Notes: a model not told the origin generated them from the letters alone. A DNA stretch of 64,000 nucleotides from Gammaproteobacteria bacterium RIFCSPHIGHO2_12_FULL_63_22 (GCA_001801685.1 MGYJ01000061.1:166884-230883); one strand, 5' to 3'. Positions 38,681 to 49,115 are shown, counted from the first letter of the stretch. Program-made: numbers and translations.

Positions 38681-38726
38681 CCGTTTGTTGGGTTCGGCAA
38701 GGTGAACGTGCCTGCCGGACAAACGG
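38681..38726. promoter_or_regulatory. 8-bp inverted repeat upstream of the VWA-sigma operon
   Basis: CCGTTTGT (38681-38688) and ACAAACGG (38719-38726) are perfect inverted arms separated by 30 bases, within the 69-bp gap between xseA and the VWA gene. They lie where the operon promoter is expected and could be an operator or part of an ECF promoter. No consensus ECF -35/-10 pair was clear by eye. Confidence 0.35.
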
Positions 38727-38741
38727 GGTTAATCCTGTGGA

Positions 38742-40088
38742 CTAGCGCTTGCGGGTTACCTGGACTTCGATCTCTCCAACGGCGAGCCGGGCTTCCAGTA
38801 CCTGGCCCGGGCTGACTTGCGAGGCGTCGCGAACGATCACGCCGGTAGCGGGGTCGCGGACGATCGAATAGCCGCGCGACAGGGTCGCGAACGGACTGAG
38901 CGAATGCAGCGCGCGCGCCAGGCCCTGCAGCTGGATGCCGCGCTGCTGCACGTCGCGCTGCGCGGCCGATTCAAGTCGCTGCCGGAGCAGGTCGGCGCGA
39001 TGGCCCAATGCAGCGAGCCGCAGCCGCGGGTGTTGTTGTTCCAGGGCGCGGACACGATCGCGCAGCCGTTGCGCGCGGGATTCGAGGACCAGCGCCTGCA
39101 CCGATTGCAGGCGGGCGAGCAGCAATGCGAGCCGGTGCTGGCCTCGTTCCAGGCGCAACTGCGGGCGCAACGCGCGCAGTCGCAACGAGGCCTGGTCGGC
39201 ACGCTGCGCCAGGCCTTCTCGTAGCCGTTGCATGGCCGCATCCATTCGCCGCCGGGAGTGGGCAAGCGAAGCCAGCAACTCGAGACGATCGGGCACCATC
39301 AATTCCGCAGCAGCCGATGGCGTCGGCGCGCGCAGGTCGGCGGCAAAATCGGCCAGGCTGAAATCCACTTCATGGCCGACCGCGGAAACGATCGGAACGG
39401 GCGAGCCGGCAATGGCGCGCGCCAGTGCTTCGTCGTTGAACGACCACAAGTCTTCCAGCGAGCCGCCGCCACGCGTCAAGAGGATCGTGTCGTAGCGATG
39501 GCTGGCGATGGCGCGGGTGAGCATCGTGCGAATCTCGGCGGCGGCGCCATCGCCTTGCACGGGGACAGGCAGCACGTCCACGTCCATCATCGGGAAACGC
39601 CGGCCGAACACGCTGAGCACATCGCGCACCGCCGCACCGGTGGGCGAGGTGATCACCGCGAGGCGGCCGATGAAGCGCGGCAGGGCGCGCTTGCGTTCGG
39701 CGTTGAAAAGGCCTTCTGCCGCGAGCGCCTGCTTGATTGCCTCGAAGGCGATGCGCAGCGCACCTTCGCCGGCCTCTTCCATGTGTTCGAGCACCAACTG
39801 GTACTCACCACGTGCCTCGTACAATGTGACTCGTCCGCGCACGAGCACCAGCGCGCCATCGCGCGGCGCGAAGCGAAGGTACATGGCTTTCTGCTTGAAC
39901 AGCGCGCAACGCACCTGCGCGCGGTCGTCCTTCAGCGTGAAGTACAGGTGTCCCGATGCCGGTCGCGAGAAGTTGCTGATCTCGCCCTGCACCCAGACCT
40001 GCGCGAAGCTGCCTTCCAGCAGGTCGCGAGCCAGCGCATTGAGTTGCGCTGGCTTCAGGATGGGACGTTCACGCACCAGTTCGGTCAT
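38742..40088 (-). CDS. xseA: Exodeoxyribonuclease VII large subunit
   Basis: 448 residues: N-terminal OB-fold ([27 protein letters not shown]), the catalytic core ([13 protein letters not shown] ... [21 protein letters not shown] ... [28 protein letters not shown]), then a long Arg/Leu/Gln-rich coiled coil (about 265-400). It degrades single-stranded DNA with XseB, which is not in this window. It ends 69 bp before the VWA gene. Confidence 0.95.
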   Translation of the reverse strand: MTELVRERPILKPAQLNALARDLLEGSFAQVWVQGEISNFSRPASGHLYFTLKDDRAQVRCALFKQKAMYLRFAPRDGALVLVRGRVTLYEARGEYQLVLEHMEEAGEGALRIAFEAIKQALAAEGLFNAERKRALPRFIGRLAVITSPTGAAVRDVLSVFGRRFPMMDVDVLPVPVQGDGAAAEIRTMLTRAIASHRYDTILLTRGGGSLEDLWSFNDEALARAIAGSPVPIVSAVGHEVDFSLADFAADLRAPTPSAAAELMVPDRLELLASLAHSRRRMDAAMQRLREGLAQRADQASLRLRALRPQLRLERGQHRLALLLARLQSVQALVLESRAQRLRDRVRALEQQHPRLRLAALGHRADLLRQRLESAAQRDVQQRGIQLQGLARALHSLSPFATLSRGYSIVRDPATGVIVRDASQVSPGQVLEARLAVGEIEVQVTRKR

Positions 40089-40133
40089 CCGGCGATTCTA
40101 CCCGCGATCGGGAGCGTGGCCGGTCGGCCTGGA

Positions 40134-42719
40134 TCAGGGCGGACAGACGCCCGGGGTCACCAGCGGGATGGCGCTGCCTTTCCAGCCACCCGAACCGGTC
40201 AGGTCGCTCGCGACATAGCTGCAGTTCGCGATCGGCAGGTAGTCGGTGCCGGTGCTGGTGGTGATGTTGACGACGTCGTTGGCGTTGATGGCGGGCAGGT
40301 CGATCGTGGTGTATTCGGTCAGCGAGCCATCCGGCGTTGACGGCGATCCGGTGGAAGCCACGGCGAACGGACCGGCGACGGCGGCGCCGTTCACGTCAAC
40401 GCTGCTGACCGTGTAGTTCTTGCAGATGGTCTGCTTGTTGAGCAGGTAATTGGTGTTGGTGCTGGTCCCCGTCAGTACCTTTACGCCCGACGGCCCCGTG
40501 CAGTTGAGCGAGCCGGACGTGCCCAGCACGGTTTGTGCGTAGTTGTAATTCTTCATGCGCATTGTTACCGGCACGCCGAACGCGACCGGGTTGGGCGTGA
40601 CGACGATCGGGTTGGGCAGCGTGAAACCGCTGACGATGATGCCTGTCTGGTAGACATACGACGACGCGGGCGACGTGTCGATGACGGGACGCGCGCCGCT
40701 GCTGAGTGGATAGGTGCCCAGGATGGCAACCTTGTACGAAGCCGTGGTGCCGCCGCCGGATCCGCCGGCGATGACGAAGTTCTGGTGGTCGGTGACCGCG
40801 CTGCCTTCGTCCGGATCGATGGTCGCGGACAGGGCGGCAAGGGTCGAATTGGAGGGATGGATGCTCGCCGTCACGGCAGGCTGGTTCCCGGACGTCGCGC
40901 TGACCTGGATGCGCTGCACCAACCCGCGCACGGGACGGCTCGGATCAATGGTCACCGTTGATCCGTTCACCGTCGCGGTGCAACCCGCTGCGGGTCCGCC
41001 ATCGGCGGCCGGCACGGTGCACTTGAGCAGGTTGTTGTAGACCAGCACGTCCTGGCCGCCCGCATCGGCAGGCTGCGCTGGGGTCCAGTTCGCAATTTCG
41101 GTCAGGTTGATGGACGTGAAGGGAACCAGGCGCAAGACCGCCGCCTCCTTTTTCGCCAGCGTACTGGCACATCCGCCGACGCCCGCGTCGATTGCGCACA
41201 AGGTCTTCGCCTGGACGATCGCGGCGATCACTTCCGGTTCCAGGTAATCAATGTACAAGCCGCGGTTGTGCAACCACTTCTGCACTCCGTCCTCGATGCT
41301 GATGGTGGCGGGTTCGTTGATCGATTTGCTCGGATAAGTGGCGGGAACCGGATCCTCCAGCGCTGCGACGACCGAACCCGACAAGGAGTTGTTGAGGGTC
41401 GTGGCACTGGTGGTGTTCACCAATCGCGCGTCAAGCAATTTCAGCGCGAACTCCTGGTAGTTGCTGGTTGCCTGCGTAGTCGGGATGTAAGGCGTCGTGC
41501 CGCCGTCATTCTTGGTTTCCAGCAAGTTCACCTGGTCGGTATAGGCATCGGCGGTGACGCGATACACGCCGTCCACGCGCACCAGGCGACAGGATTCCTC
41601 GTACACGCCGGAATTGCCCGAGCTGACCAGGTTGCCGCCCGAGTCATGGCGGTAATGCATGTGGTTGCTGCGCCGCGGGTCGAACTTGGGGCCGTTGTTG
41701 CTGACGTCCGCGCCTGCCACCTGGTCGTGGTGGTCGCGGCAGCAGGACGTGCAATGGGTGCTTTCGTTATCGGCCTGCGTCCAGCCTGCCGGTTGCGTGG
41801 TGATGGCGGGCTCCGGCGGCGTGTAGCGATAGGCGTTCCAGTAGCTGGGCCGATAGCCGACGACGCTGGTGTCGGCATTGGCGTAGCTGCAGGTGCAGCC
41901 CACCACGATCGTCTCGATCTTGGACTGGGCCGTAGCCGTGCCGCCGCTGATGGCGCCGTAGGTGAGGATGTTGTAGCGGGTTTCCGCGACGCGATAGTCG
42001 GCGCCCAGCAGGCGCGGCTGCGGATTGGTGGCCGCGGTGCTGGTGCCGTCCACGCTGCTGTCGCTGCTCAGCGCCAGCGGGATCACGCCATTGCTTACGC
42101 CGTTGGTCAGGGTCGGGTCGTTGATGATGACCTCGACCGTGCGCGGTATGACCGCCGAGCCGCTGCGCGAAATCAGTGCGCCGTCGCTGGGCGAAAGCGA
42201 AGCGATGGCATCCTCGAGCGCGACGGTTTGGGTGGCACCGGTCGTGTCCACCCAGGTGACGCGGACCTGGATGCGCTTGAATTCGTTGTCGTCCACGTAG
42301 CCGGTGGAGGTGTTGCCGTTGAACGGATTGGGTGTGTCGCCGGTGTCACTGCCGTAGGCGAGGAACATGCGGTCGGCCGTTGCAGGATTGCCATCCGGGT
42401 TCCGGTTGTAGGCGTAACGGGTAACCGTCCAGCCACGGGAATATTCCACGCCACCCACGTTGCCCGGCGTGTCGGTGCCGTCGGTCAGCGATTGGTAGGA
42501 ACGCACGCCGCGAACGTCATTGAAGGTGCGCAGTTCCTCGAGTTTGTCCTTGGCCAGCGACAGCGCGACCGAATACGCCTTGGAATCGCTGGACGTGCGC
42601 ACGATCGACATCTGCAGCGAGGCGAGCGCCAGCAGGCCCACCGACAACACAGCGGCCGCAACCAGCACCTCGATCAGGCTGAAACCAGCTTGCATCCGCA
42701 GGGGCGCGAATCGCTTCAT
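40134..42719 (-). CDS. Oversized PilV-type minor pilin with Cys/His cluster
   Basis: 861 residues; PilV is usually under 200. The class III prepilin signal is clear: GFSLIEVLVAAAVLSVGLLALASLQ (residues 12-36, Glu at +5). A Cys/His-rich zone follows: CTC at 275-277, HCxxCC-x-DHHD at 322-332, HxHxxH at 353-358 and Cys377. The rest is Ser/Thr/Gly-rich and beta-like, as in adhesin tips. Last gene of the minor pilin cluster, 3 bp after pilX. It may be a surface-exposed tip protein. Confidence 0.85.
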   Translation of the reverse strand: MKRFAPLRMQAGFSLIEVLVAAAVLSVGLLALASLQMSIVRTSSDSKAYSVALSLAKDKLEELRTFNDVRGVRSYQSLTDGTDTPGNVGGVEYSRGWTVTRYAYNRNPDGNPATADRMFLAYGSDTGDTPNPFNGNTSTGYVDDNEFKRIQVRVTWVDTTGATQTVALEDAIASLSPSDGALISRSGSAVIPRTVEVIINDPTLTNGVSNGVIPLALSSDSSVDGTSTAATNPQPRLLGADYRVAETRYNILTYGAISGGTATAQSKIETIVVGCTCSYANADTSVVGYRPSYWNAYRYTPPEPAITTQPAGWTQADNESTHCTSCCRDHHDQVAGADVSNNGPKFDPRRSNHMHYRHDSGGNLVSSGNSGVYEESCRLVRVDGVYRVTADAYTDQVNLLETKNDGGTTPYIPTTQATSNYQEFALKLLDARLVNTTSATTLNNSLSGSVVAALEDPVPATYPSKSINEPATISIEDGVQKWLHNRGLYIDYLEPEVIAAIVQAKTLCAIDAGVGGCASTLAKKEAAVLRLVPFTSINLTEIANWTPAQPADAGGQDVLVYNNLLKCTVPAADGGPAAGCTATVNGSTVTIDPSRPVRGLVQRIQVSATSGNQPAVTASIHPSNSTLAALSATIDPDEGSAVTDHQNFVIAGGSGGGTTASYKVAILGTYPLSSGARPVIDTSPASSYVYQTGIIVSGFTLPNPIVVTPNPVAFGVPVTMRMKNYNYAQTVLGTSGSLNCTGPSGVKVLTGTSTNTNYLLNKQTICKNYTVSSVDVNGAAVAGPFAVASTGSPSTPDGSLTEYTTIDLPAINANDVVNITTSTGTDYLPIANCSYVASDLTGSGGWKGSAIPLVTPGVCPP

Positions 42720-42722
42720 CGG

Positions 42723-44558
42723 CTAGAATCCCTGCTGCTTGTCAAGCCAACTGCCGGGCACGCGGGCGAAGCGCGCCTTGGTCGGAAGCTTGTAGGGGTC
42801 GGTGTTCAGCGACGTGTCGTCGTAAACGATGACCGAGTTGCCGGTCATGGTGATGTCGCCTTCCACCACCAGCGAGCCGAAGATGGTCGCTCCCTGCATG
42901 TCCATGCGGTAACCCGACGATGCGTTCTCGATGCCGACGTTGTCCGAGTGCACGAACAGCATCCCGAACAGGATCGAATTCTTCAGGACAGCTTCGCCGA
43001 ACACCACGATGATGACCGGCGCATTCTTCGACCCGACCGTCACGCCGTCGATCGAACAGTTGCCGGTGACGTAGTACAGCCCATAGGACGCCGGGCCGAA
43101 CTGGTCGCTGGCGCAGTTGCCCTCGATCACTGTCGCACCCAGGTCGTTGCGCAGGGCATAGTCCGCGCAGTTCTGGCTGGGTGGCGAGCCCGGGCCGCAA
43201 TTGGTCAGCGTCGTACCGTTGATGTCGTGGTCGGCAACCACGTAATTGACGCCGAAGATCCATTCGAACAAGGAATCATCCGATGCGGCCGAGGCGTTGG
43301 ACAGCAGCGTGTTGGGCGCTGCGCCCACCAGCCGGTCCAGTGCGATGGGCGTGCTGAGTGGATTGGTCACGTCGGACGGTCCGGAGCCCGGAAAGAACTG
43401 GATGTCGGGCGGCCTGGGGCTGCCGACCGCACCGGCATTGTTGTCGCGGTCCAGCACATCGATGTTTTCGCGCTTGGTGCCGGCCGCTGAGCCGGAAAGC
43501 CAGAAATCGTCCTCCGATTTCGCCGAGGGACAGTGGCAGGGCGGCGAACTTCCGCTTTGTGGGCAGATTTCCTTGGCGCGCGCCAGCGTCGGTATCAATT
43601 CACCCTTCATGAAATCCTGGATGAAGCAAGTCGCGATGTTCGCCACGCCGCCACCCGTGCTGTTTTCCACCTGCACGTCGTTGGGCGACCAGAGCGAGCC
43701 GGGCAGGCCATAACCACCTGCATTGGGATTGGTGACGATGGTGATCGTGCCGCCGGTGCTGAGCAGGCCGCTGGCGATCAGCGGCACCGCTGAATTGGAA
43801 TCGATGGCGCCCAGCGTCGCCCAGGTTTCCTTGATGGTGGCGCTGGATGATTCGCCAGGCAGCACGACGTTGGCGATCAGGCTGACCGCGATGCGGTTGC
43901 CCCTGACGGGATCCGCACGGCAGGCCGGGTTAGGCAGGCTGCTGTCGATACGGCAGAGCAGCGCGCGCACCGTCGTTTCGGTCGGGAAGGCGGCGGTCCC
44001 GCCAACACCGACGCCAGGCGTTTCGAGCTTTACCGCGTCAGGCATCAGCTGCTGGTAGGGGACGGTCATCTGTGCGGCGCCGTTGCTGCCGTCGAGGCCG
44101 TAGAAGTAGAGCTGCCCGCGGCGCCCGCCAGTGCCGGCACTGGTTGGATACTCGCTCGAGGCGCTGGCATCGCGCTCTGTCATGCACGGATGCGGCGTGC
44201 CGTCGCTCAGGTTGGGGATGTTCGGAAAGCCGGTGACGGTGGAGCAGAGCACCCACTTGCGTCCCGTGCTTGCGTTGGCCGCGAGCCAGCCACCGGTGGT
44301 GGCCGTGCCTGCCGTGCGCGAGATGATGTAGTCGCGATTGGCCTTGAGGTATTCGCCGGCCAGGTTGATGCTGTACTCGGCGGCTTGTTCAACCAGGCGA
44401 GATCGGTTCTCGTTGGTGCTGGTGCGTTGTTCGAAGAAAGCGACGTGCGTGGAGTACAACACCACGATCGTCAGGATGCCGAGGATCACAAGCGCAACCA
44501 ACAGCGTGGCCAAGCCGCGCTGTCGCTTGAAGCGGATCGCTTTTGTCGGATGACGCAT
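42723..44558 (-). CDS. Large PilX-type pilus assembly protein
   Basis: 611 residues from ATG 44558 (the 36-residue extension to 44666 lies over the pilW end). The N-terminus QRGLATLLVALVILGILTIVVLYST is a PilX-like membrane helix lacking the usual +5 Glu, followed by NENRSRLVEQAAEYSINLAGEYL. The remainder is a large extracytoplasmic region with CHCPSAKSEDD and a C-terminal beta-solenoid-like part (TIFGSLVVEGDITMTGNSVIVYDD). Typical PilX is about 170 residues, so this is a long variant. Confidence 0.8.
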   Translation of the reverse strand: MRHPTKAIRFKRQRGLATLLVALVILGILTIVVLYSTHVAFFEQRTSTNENRSRLVEQAAEYSINLAGEYLKANRDYIISRTAGTATTGGWLAANASTGRKWVLCSTVTGFPNIPNLSDGTPHPCMTERDASASSEYPTSAGTGGRRGQLYFYGLDGSNGAAQMTVPYQQLMPDAVKLETPGVGVGGTAAFPTETTVRALLCRIDSSLPNPACRADPVRGNRIAVSLIANVVLPGESSSATIKETWATLGAIDSNSAVPLIASGLLSTGGTITIVTNPNAGGYGLPGSLWSPNDVQVENSTGGGVANIATCFIQDFMKGELIPTLARAKEICPQSGSSPPCHCPSAKSEDDFWLSGSAAGTKRENIDVLDRDNNAGAVGSPRPPDIQFFPGSGPSDVTNPLSTPIALDRLVGAAPNTLLSNASAASDDSLFEWIFGVNYVVADHDINGTTLTNCGPGSPPSQNCADYALRNDLGATVIEGNCASDQFGPASYGLYYVTGNCSIDGVTVGSKNAPVIIVVFGEAVLKNSILFGMLFVHSDNVGIENASSGYRMDMQGATIFGSLVVEGDITMTGNSVIVYDDTSLNTDPYKLPTKARFARVPGSWLDKQQGF

Positions 44559-44590
44559 GATCAGTGGAAAGGTCTGTTCTCGTGCGCGGG

Positions 44591-45412
44591 TCAGGTCCCG
44601 GGGGCAGTATCGCACAGGGTTCCGGTGGTATCGGGCGTGCTGGATGCCGCAACCGGACGCAGGCATTCAGCCCGGACGCGAACGCTGCTCTGCATCTCGC
44701 GCGTGTATTCGTTGGCGCCGACCAGCACGCCGCTCATGGTGAGTTCCAGGTCACGAATCTTCGAACCGTGGCTGACTGCCGTCGGCGGATTCCACAATGA
44801 ACTGTCGATGATCCGGAACCGGGTGATGTCCAGCTGCAGGGGATCGCTGAGCGGACACCAACCGGTTCCGGTGTTGCAACTTGCCGGATAGCTGGCGTAG
44901 TCCGGGCCGTCGGCATCGCAATCGATCGACGTTGCCGCGGCACTGGACTGGGCGACTTCCATCACGCCCACCAGCTTGCCGCTGACAGTGCGGGTCATGC
45001 GGCGGATGGCGCGCAATTCACCGCCCGCAACGTCGAGCCGACCCGGCCCGGTGCTCGTGCCATTGCCTGCCGTCTTGCTGTCGTAGGCGTAGATGACGCA
45101 ACTGTTGTCAGCCTCTGCGCGTACGACCTTGATCGAGGAGAAGGGCGAGGTCGTGTTGTTGCTGGCGGTCAGCGCGATGTATTTCATCGCGTTTTCGTCG
45201 TAGCCGGCGCGGCGGAGCTCGCGGGTGACGAAGTCCATGTTGCTTCGCAGGTCCTGGTTGAAACGCGCGGATCGGACGAAGTCGGTATTGCTGTCCAGGC
45301 TGGAAAGCACGAAGGCGACCGCGGCGCCGGAGACGACCAGGCCAGGAACGACCGACACCATCAGTTCGATCAGGCCGAAGCCGCGTGCGGGCAGGGAAGG
45401 CATCATGCGCAT
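44591..45412 (-). CDS. pilW: PilW-type minor pilin
   Basis: About 273 residues with prepilin cleavage site and helix GFGLIELMVSVVPGLVVSGAAVAFVLSSL (Glu at +5), then DFVTRELRRAGYDENA, the stretch usual in PilW. Start placed at ATG 45412, 4 bp after the fimT stop; GTG 45427 is an alternative. Middle gene of the minor pilin operon that should prime pilus assembly with PilX and PilV. Confidence 0.86.
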   Translation of the reverse strand: MRMMPSLPARGFGLIELMVSVVPGLVVSGAAVAFVLSSLDSNTDFVRSARFNQDLRSNMDFVTRELRRAGYDENAMKYIALTASNNTTSPFSSIKVVRAEADNSCVIYAYDSKTAGNGTSTGPGRLDVAGGELRAIRRMTRTVSGKLVGVMEVAQSSAAATSIDCDADGPDYASYPASCNTGTGWCPLSDPLQLDITRFRIIDSSLWNPPTAVSHGSKIRDLELTMSGVLVGANEYTREMQSSVRVRAECLRPVAASSTPDTTGTLCDTAPGT

Positions 45413-45416
45413 GGGT

Positions 45417-46034
45417 TCAGTCCGCACAACGACGCTTGTCGTATTCGGGCAGGCGCGCCGTGGACGAGCTCGACTCGCAGAGCAGGCCGCGGCCGAGTTG
45501 GTCCACGTACAGGTTCAGCTTGTAGGCCATCTGGCCGGGCGGGCCCGCCAGGCTCAGCGTGCCCTTGTCGGTGGCTTCGGTCAGCGCAGTGCGCTTGGGC
45601 TCGATCACCACCGGCTTGATGGACAGCAGGCTCGTGGTGCCGCCCAGGCTGATGCCGGTGACTGTCACGTTGTTCCATTCCGACTGGTCGGCCGGATAGC
45701 GCATGACGTCGCAGACGTTGGTCGCCGGTGCCGCGCTCATGCAGTCACAGGTCGTTGCATCGGCTTCGTCGGTGGTCGTGGCGGCCCCGAGGCAGAAAGC
45801 GCCGTTGGATCCGGTGCGCACGCCCACCTTCACCAACTGGTTGCGCTTGACTGCCTCGAAGCGCGCCTCGTTCCAGAAGGCAAGCACCTGGTCGCCTGCA
45901 CCGCGGATGGCCGCGCGCTGCTTCAGGCCGGCAAACGAGGGCACCGCCATGATGAAGAAGATGAACAGCACCGCGAGGGTGACCATCATCTCGATCAGCG
46001 TGAATCCGGTGCTGGGTTTGCGGCGCTGGGGCAT
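45417..46034 (-). CDS. fimT: FimT/GspH-type pseudopilin
   Basis: 205 residues: prepilin signal GFTLIEMMVTLAVLFIFFIMAVPSF (Glu at +5), followed by a GspH-like domain with ARFEAVKRNQLVKV. A cysteine-rich segment (TTCDCMSAAPATNVCDV) follows. First gene of the cluster; FimT-type pilins can bind DNA during natural transformation. That function is inference for this protein. Confidence 0.86.
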   Translation of the reverse strand: MPQRRKPSTGFTLIEMMVTLAVLFIFFIMAVPSFAGLKQRAAIRGAGDQVLAFWNEARFEAVKRNQLVKVGVRTGSNGAFCLGAATTTDEADATTCDCMSAAPATNVCDVMRYPADQSEWNNVTVTGISLGGTTSLLSIKPVVIEPKRTALTEATDKGTLSLAGPPGQMAYKLNLYVDQLGRGLLCESSSSTARLPEYDKRRCAD

Positions 46035-46212
46035 GTGGACCTCTGGTAGGGCAGGCGTGGTTTTCGACGTGCTTTTTCCGATGGACCCATCTTATGGATC
46101 GCCGATCCGGCCGCTATTCGTACTTCTACCTAGGCCCGGCGCGGGACCCGGTTGGCCGCGCCGCCGCCGTCTCGCGTAAACTTGGGCCTGCGTCACGTAA
46201 ACGGAGCGCTGC
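46035..46212. other. Divergent intergenic region (fimT / PilZ-like gene)
   Basis: A 178-bp gap between divergent genes, expected to hold both promoters. For the plus-strand gene, TTGGCC (46152-46157) and TAAACT (46177-46182) are spaced 19 bp, a weak sigma-70 match. For fimT, a CATAAGAT on the minus strand near 46090 is possible. No sigma-54 -24/-12 motif was found. Confidence 0.3.
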
Positions 46213-47883
46213 ATGAGTCAAACCTACCGACTGCTCAGCGAAGGGATGCCGGGTCCCCGGGGCGTCGGCGCGCCCACGTTCCAGGCCGATGCGCGCAAGA
46301 CCCGTCTGTGGGTCGCCGCCCTGCCACGGGCCAATGCGCTGGCTACGCAGCAAAGCCTGGACACGGCGCTGGACAGCCTGGCCGGGCAACGCCTGGACGG
46401 ATCGCAGCGACTGTCGGTGCTGGAGGAACTCCGTTCGGCCATCGGCGAATCGATCGGCTTGCTCAAGCGCGAGTACGCAGGCAGCGCATTGCCGCTGGCC
46501 GCGTCGAAAGCGGCCGCGGCGCACCAGGTCGAAGCCTTCCATCTGGCGCTGGGCCACGGCTACCGGATGGCCGCCGTGGAAATATGCTCGCCCGCCGGAA
46601 ACATCCCCATGCTTCGCGGCAATACGGTGGCGACGACGCTGGCGCGTTCAACCTGGCATTACGTGCAGGCACTCGCCGTTGCCTGGCGTGTCTATCGTGC
46701 GCCGCCCGCGGGTGCCTGGCAGGGTTTGCACCGCCTGCGCCACTTCGCCATCGAACATCGCCTCGATGCCCGCCAGGTGGACGACGTGCTGGCAGGCGGG
46801 CCGGTCGAGATTCGCACCCTTTACCTGCAGTCACTGCTGATGGCGATTACCCATCCGCTGGCATTCAGCCAGGTCGAGCAAGACCTCTTGTGGCAGTGCA
46901 CGCGTGGCTTCGCCGGCAACTGCAATGTTTCGCGCACCCTTCCCGGCGACAATGCCCCCGTGGTTCCCGAAGACGCCGACCGTGGTCCGGGTCCCGCCGT
47001 GGTGGGCGAGCCGGCGACCCAGTGGCTGGACATGAAGGCGTTCTGCGTCGAGGTGGATGATGCGCTGGCGCGACAGGCAGACGGCCACGCCGAGCTGGTG
47101 GCGTCCGGCGGCAAGGGCATTCGCCTGTCGGTCGAGATGCTGGAGCGGCTGCGCAGGTCGTTCGGACTTTCCGCAGCACGCTCGCACAAGCGCCTGCCCG
47201 CAAGCCACGTGCTGCGCACCGTGTTCGGCCTGAGCAGCCTTCATTTCTACCTGGCCGGGCAGCGTGACTTCGATTCGTTCATGCGGCAGGCATCGCAGCA
47301 GATCGTGCACATCGTCGATCGCGCTTCCTGGGCGGGCGCGGCCACGGATGCCTCGCGCGTGCCGGTGCACGAGGCGACGGTGCTCGACCAGAGCCTGGGC
47401 GGCTATCGCATGGCCTGGGCCCACGCCAGCCAGATTCGGGCCCGCGTCGGCGAATTGGTCGGCCTGACCCTGGCCGATGCGGATGAATATCCGGAGTGGA
47501 TGCTGGGCGTGATCCGTTGGCTTCGTTATGAGGCCGACGGCGGCTTGTCGGCGGGCATCGAACTTGTCAGTCGTCGCACCGCTGCGGTCGGACTTCGCGT
47601 GCATGGCAGCGATGGCTTCACGCAGGAACCAATACGCGCCCTCGAGATGCGTTCGCTGGTGGACGAGGAAGTTAATTTCCTCGCACCCAATACCCTGGAC
47701 TGCGGCGCCACGCGCATCGAGGTCGTGCGAGACCTGGTGGCGGGCGCGGAGAACGAAGCTCGCGTCGAGGAGATCCTGGCGGGCGTGGACGTGCTGCTGA
47801 ATGCCGGCGACTATGCCCTGCTTCGACCGCTGCGCAGCGACCTGGTGGCGGAAGCGGAAACCGAAGCCGGAGCCGTGCAGTGA
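46213..47883 (+). CDS. Uncharacterised protein with a C-terminal PilZ-like segment
   Basis: 556-residue cytoplasmic protein with no signal peptide. The N-terminal 300 residues are helical ([30 protein letters not shown]). Near residues 395-460 the text DQSLGGYRM ... VGELVGLTL ... [24 protein letters not shown] resembles the second half of PilZ domains (DxSxGG then GvVRW), but the RxxxR ligand motif is not evident, so c-di-GMP binding is doubtful. Its stop overlaps the ispG GTG (GTGA), so the two are coupled. Confidence 0.75.
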   Translation: MSQTYRLLSEGMPGPRGVGAPTFQADARKTRLWVAALPRANALATQQSLDTALDSLAGQRLDGSQRLSVLEELRSAIGESIGLLKREYAGSALPLAASKAAAAHQVEAFHLALGHGYRMAAVEICSPAGNIPMLRGNTVATTLARSTWHYVQALAVAWRVYRAPPAGAWQGLHRLRHFAIEHRLDARQVDDVLAGGPVEIRTLYLQSLLMAITHPLAFSQVEQDLLWQCTRGFAGNCNVSRTLPGDNAPVVPEDADRGPGPAVVGEPATQWLDMKAFCVEVDDALARQADGHAELVASGGKGIRLSVEMLERLRRSFGLSAARSHKRLPASHVLRTVFGLSSLHFYLAGQRDFDSFMRQASQQIVHIVDRASWAGAATDASRVPVHEATVLDQSLGGYRMAWAHASQIRARVGELVGLTLADADEYPEWMLGVIRWLRYEADGGLSAGIELVSRRTAAVGLRVHGSDGFTQEPIRALEMRSLVDEEVNFLAPNTLDCGATRIEVVRDLVAGAENEARVEEILAGVDVLLNAGDYALLRPLRSDLVAEAETEAGAVQ

Positions 47884-49115
47884 CGACAGCGGTGGCGCAG
47901 CCGCGTCGGGTCACGCGCGAAGTACTGATCGGCTCGGTGCGGGTAGGTGGCGGCAGGCCGGTGGTGGTCCAGTCGATGACCAACACCGACACGGCGGATG
48001 TGGCAAGCACCGTCAAGCAGGTCGCCGACCTGTGGCGCGCCGGTTCGGAGCTGGTCCGCGTCACCGTGAACAATCCGGAATCGGCAGCCGCCGTGCCGCG
48101 CATCGTCGAAAAGCTGGCGATGATGGGAATCAACGTGCCGATCGTCGGCGACTTCCATTACAACGGCCATCAGCTGCTTACCGCTGAACCCGCCTGTGCC
48201 GAGGCGCTGGCGAAGTACCGCATCAATCCCGGCAACGTCGGCTTCGGCAAGAAGCGCGACAGCCAGTTCGGCGCCATCATCGAACTCGCGATGCGCTATT
48301 CGAAGCCGGTGCGCATCGGCGTCAACTGGGGTTCGCTCGACCAGGCGCTGGCCGCGCGACTGATGGATGAAAACCACCTGCGCGACGAGCCCTGGGATGC
48401 GGGCAGGGTGCTTCGCGAGGCACTGGTGCGATCGGCCATCGACTCCGCCGCGCAGGCCGTGGACATGGGCCTGCCTGCCGATCGCATCGTGCTATCGGCG
48501 AAAGTCAGTGGCGTGCAGGAGCTGATCGCGGTCTATCGCGACCTGGCTGCGCGCAGCGATTTCCCCTTGCACCTGGGATTGACCGAAGCGGGCATGGGCA
48601 GCAAGGGCATCGTTGCATCGACGGCGGCATTGGCCGTGCTGATGCAGGAAGGCATCGGCGACACCATCCGGATTTCGCTGACGCCGGAACCGGGTGGTTC
48701 GCGCACCCAGGAAGTGATCGTCGCGCAGGAACTGCTGCAGACGCTTGGCCTGCGCGCGTTCACGCCCCTGGTGACGGCATGCCCAGGTTGCGGACGCACC
48801 ACCTCGGAGTTCTTCCAGGAGCTGGCGCAAACCGTGCAGGAGCACGTGCGTGCCCGCATGCCGATGTGGAAGGTCAGCCATCCGGGTGCCGAGCACCTGA
48901 CGTTGGCCGTAATGGGTTGCGTGGTGAACGGCCCTGGCGAATCACGCCATGCGAACATCGGGATATCCCTGCCGGGAACGGGCGAAGCACCGGCTGCGCC
49001 CGTGTTCATCGATGGCCAGAAATCAGTGACCTTGCGCGGTGACAATATCGCGCAGGAATTCGTCGCATTGATCGACGACTACGTGGATCGCAAGTACGCC
49101 CGCAGCGGTGACTAG
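47880..49115 (+). CDS. ispG: 4-hydroxy-3-methylbut-2-en-1-yl diphosphate synthase
   Basis: 411-residue 4Fe-4S enzyme of the MEP isoprenoid pathway (MEcPP to HMBPP). N-terminal TIM barrel ([19 protein letters not shown]); Fe-S cysteines lie in [10 protein letters not shown] and [14 protein letters not shown] start overlaps the preceding stop. Its last 8 bp overlap the PAP2 frame start at a tandem repeat. Confidence 0.96.
   Translation: MTTAVAQPRRVTREVLIGSVRVGGGRPVVVQSMTNTDTADVASTVKQVADLWRAGSELVRVTVNNPESAAAVPRIVEKLAMMGINVPIVGDFHYNGHQLLTAEPACAEALAKYRINPGNVGFGKKRDSQFGAIIELAMRYSKPVRIGVNWGSLDQALAARLMDENHLRDEPWDAGRVLREALVRSAIDSAAQAVDMGLPADRIVLSAKVSGVQELIAVYRDLAARSDFPLHLGLTEAGMGSKGIVASTAALAVLMQEGIGDTIRISLTPEPGGSRTQEVIVAQELLQTLGLRAFTPLVTACPGCGRTTSEFFQELAQTVQEHVRARMPMWKVSHPGAEHLTLAVMGCVVNGPGESRHANIGISLPGTGEAPAAPVFIDGQKSVTLRGDNIAQEFVALIDDYVDRKYARSGD

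Noticed and set aside
41740..41760. c-type heme site in the large PilV
   Set aside because: The sequence is CxxCC followed by R-D-H, not CXXCH; recorded as a Cys/His cluster only.
41268..43490. Long plus-strand frame (about 740 codons) opposite pilV and pilX
   Set aside because: It spans two real genes on the other strand, starts without a ribosome site, and its Arg/His/Gln/Val-rich text is typical of antisense GC-rich shadow frames.
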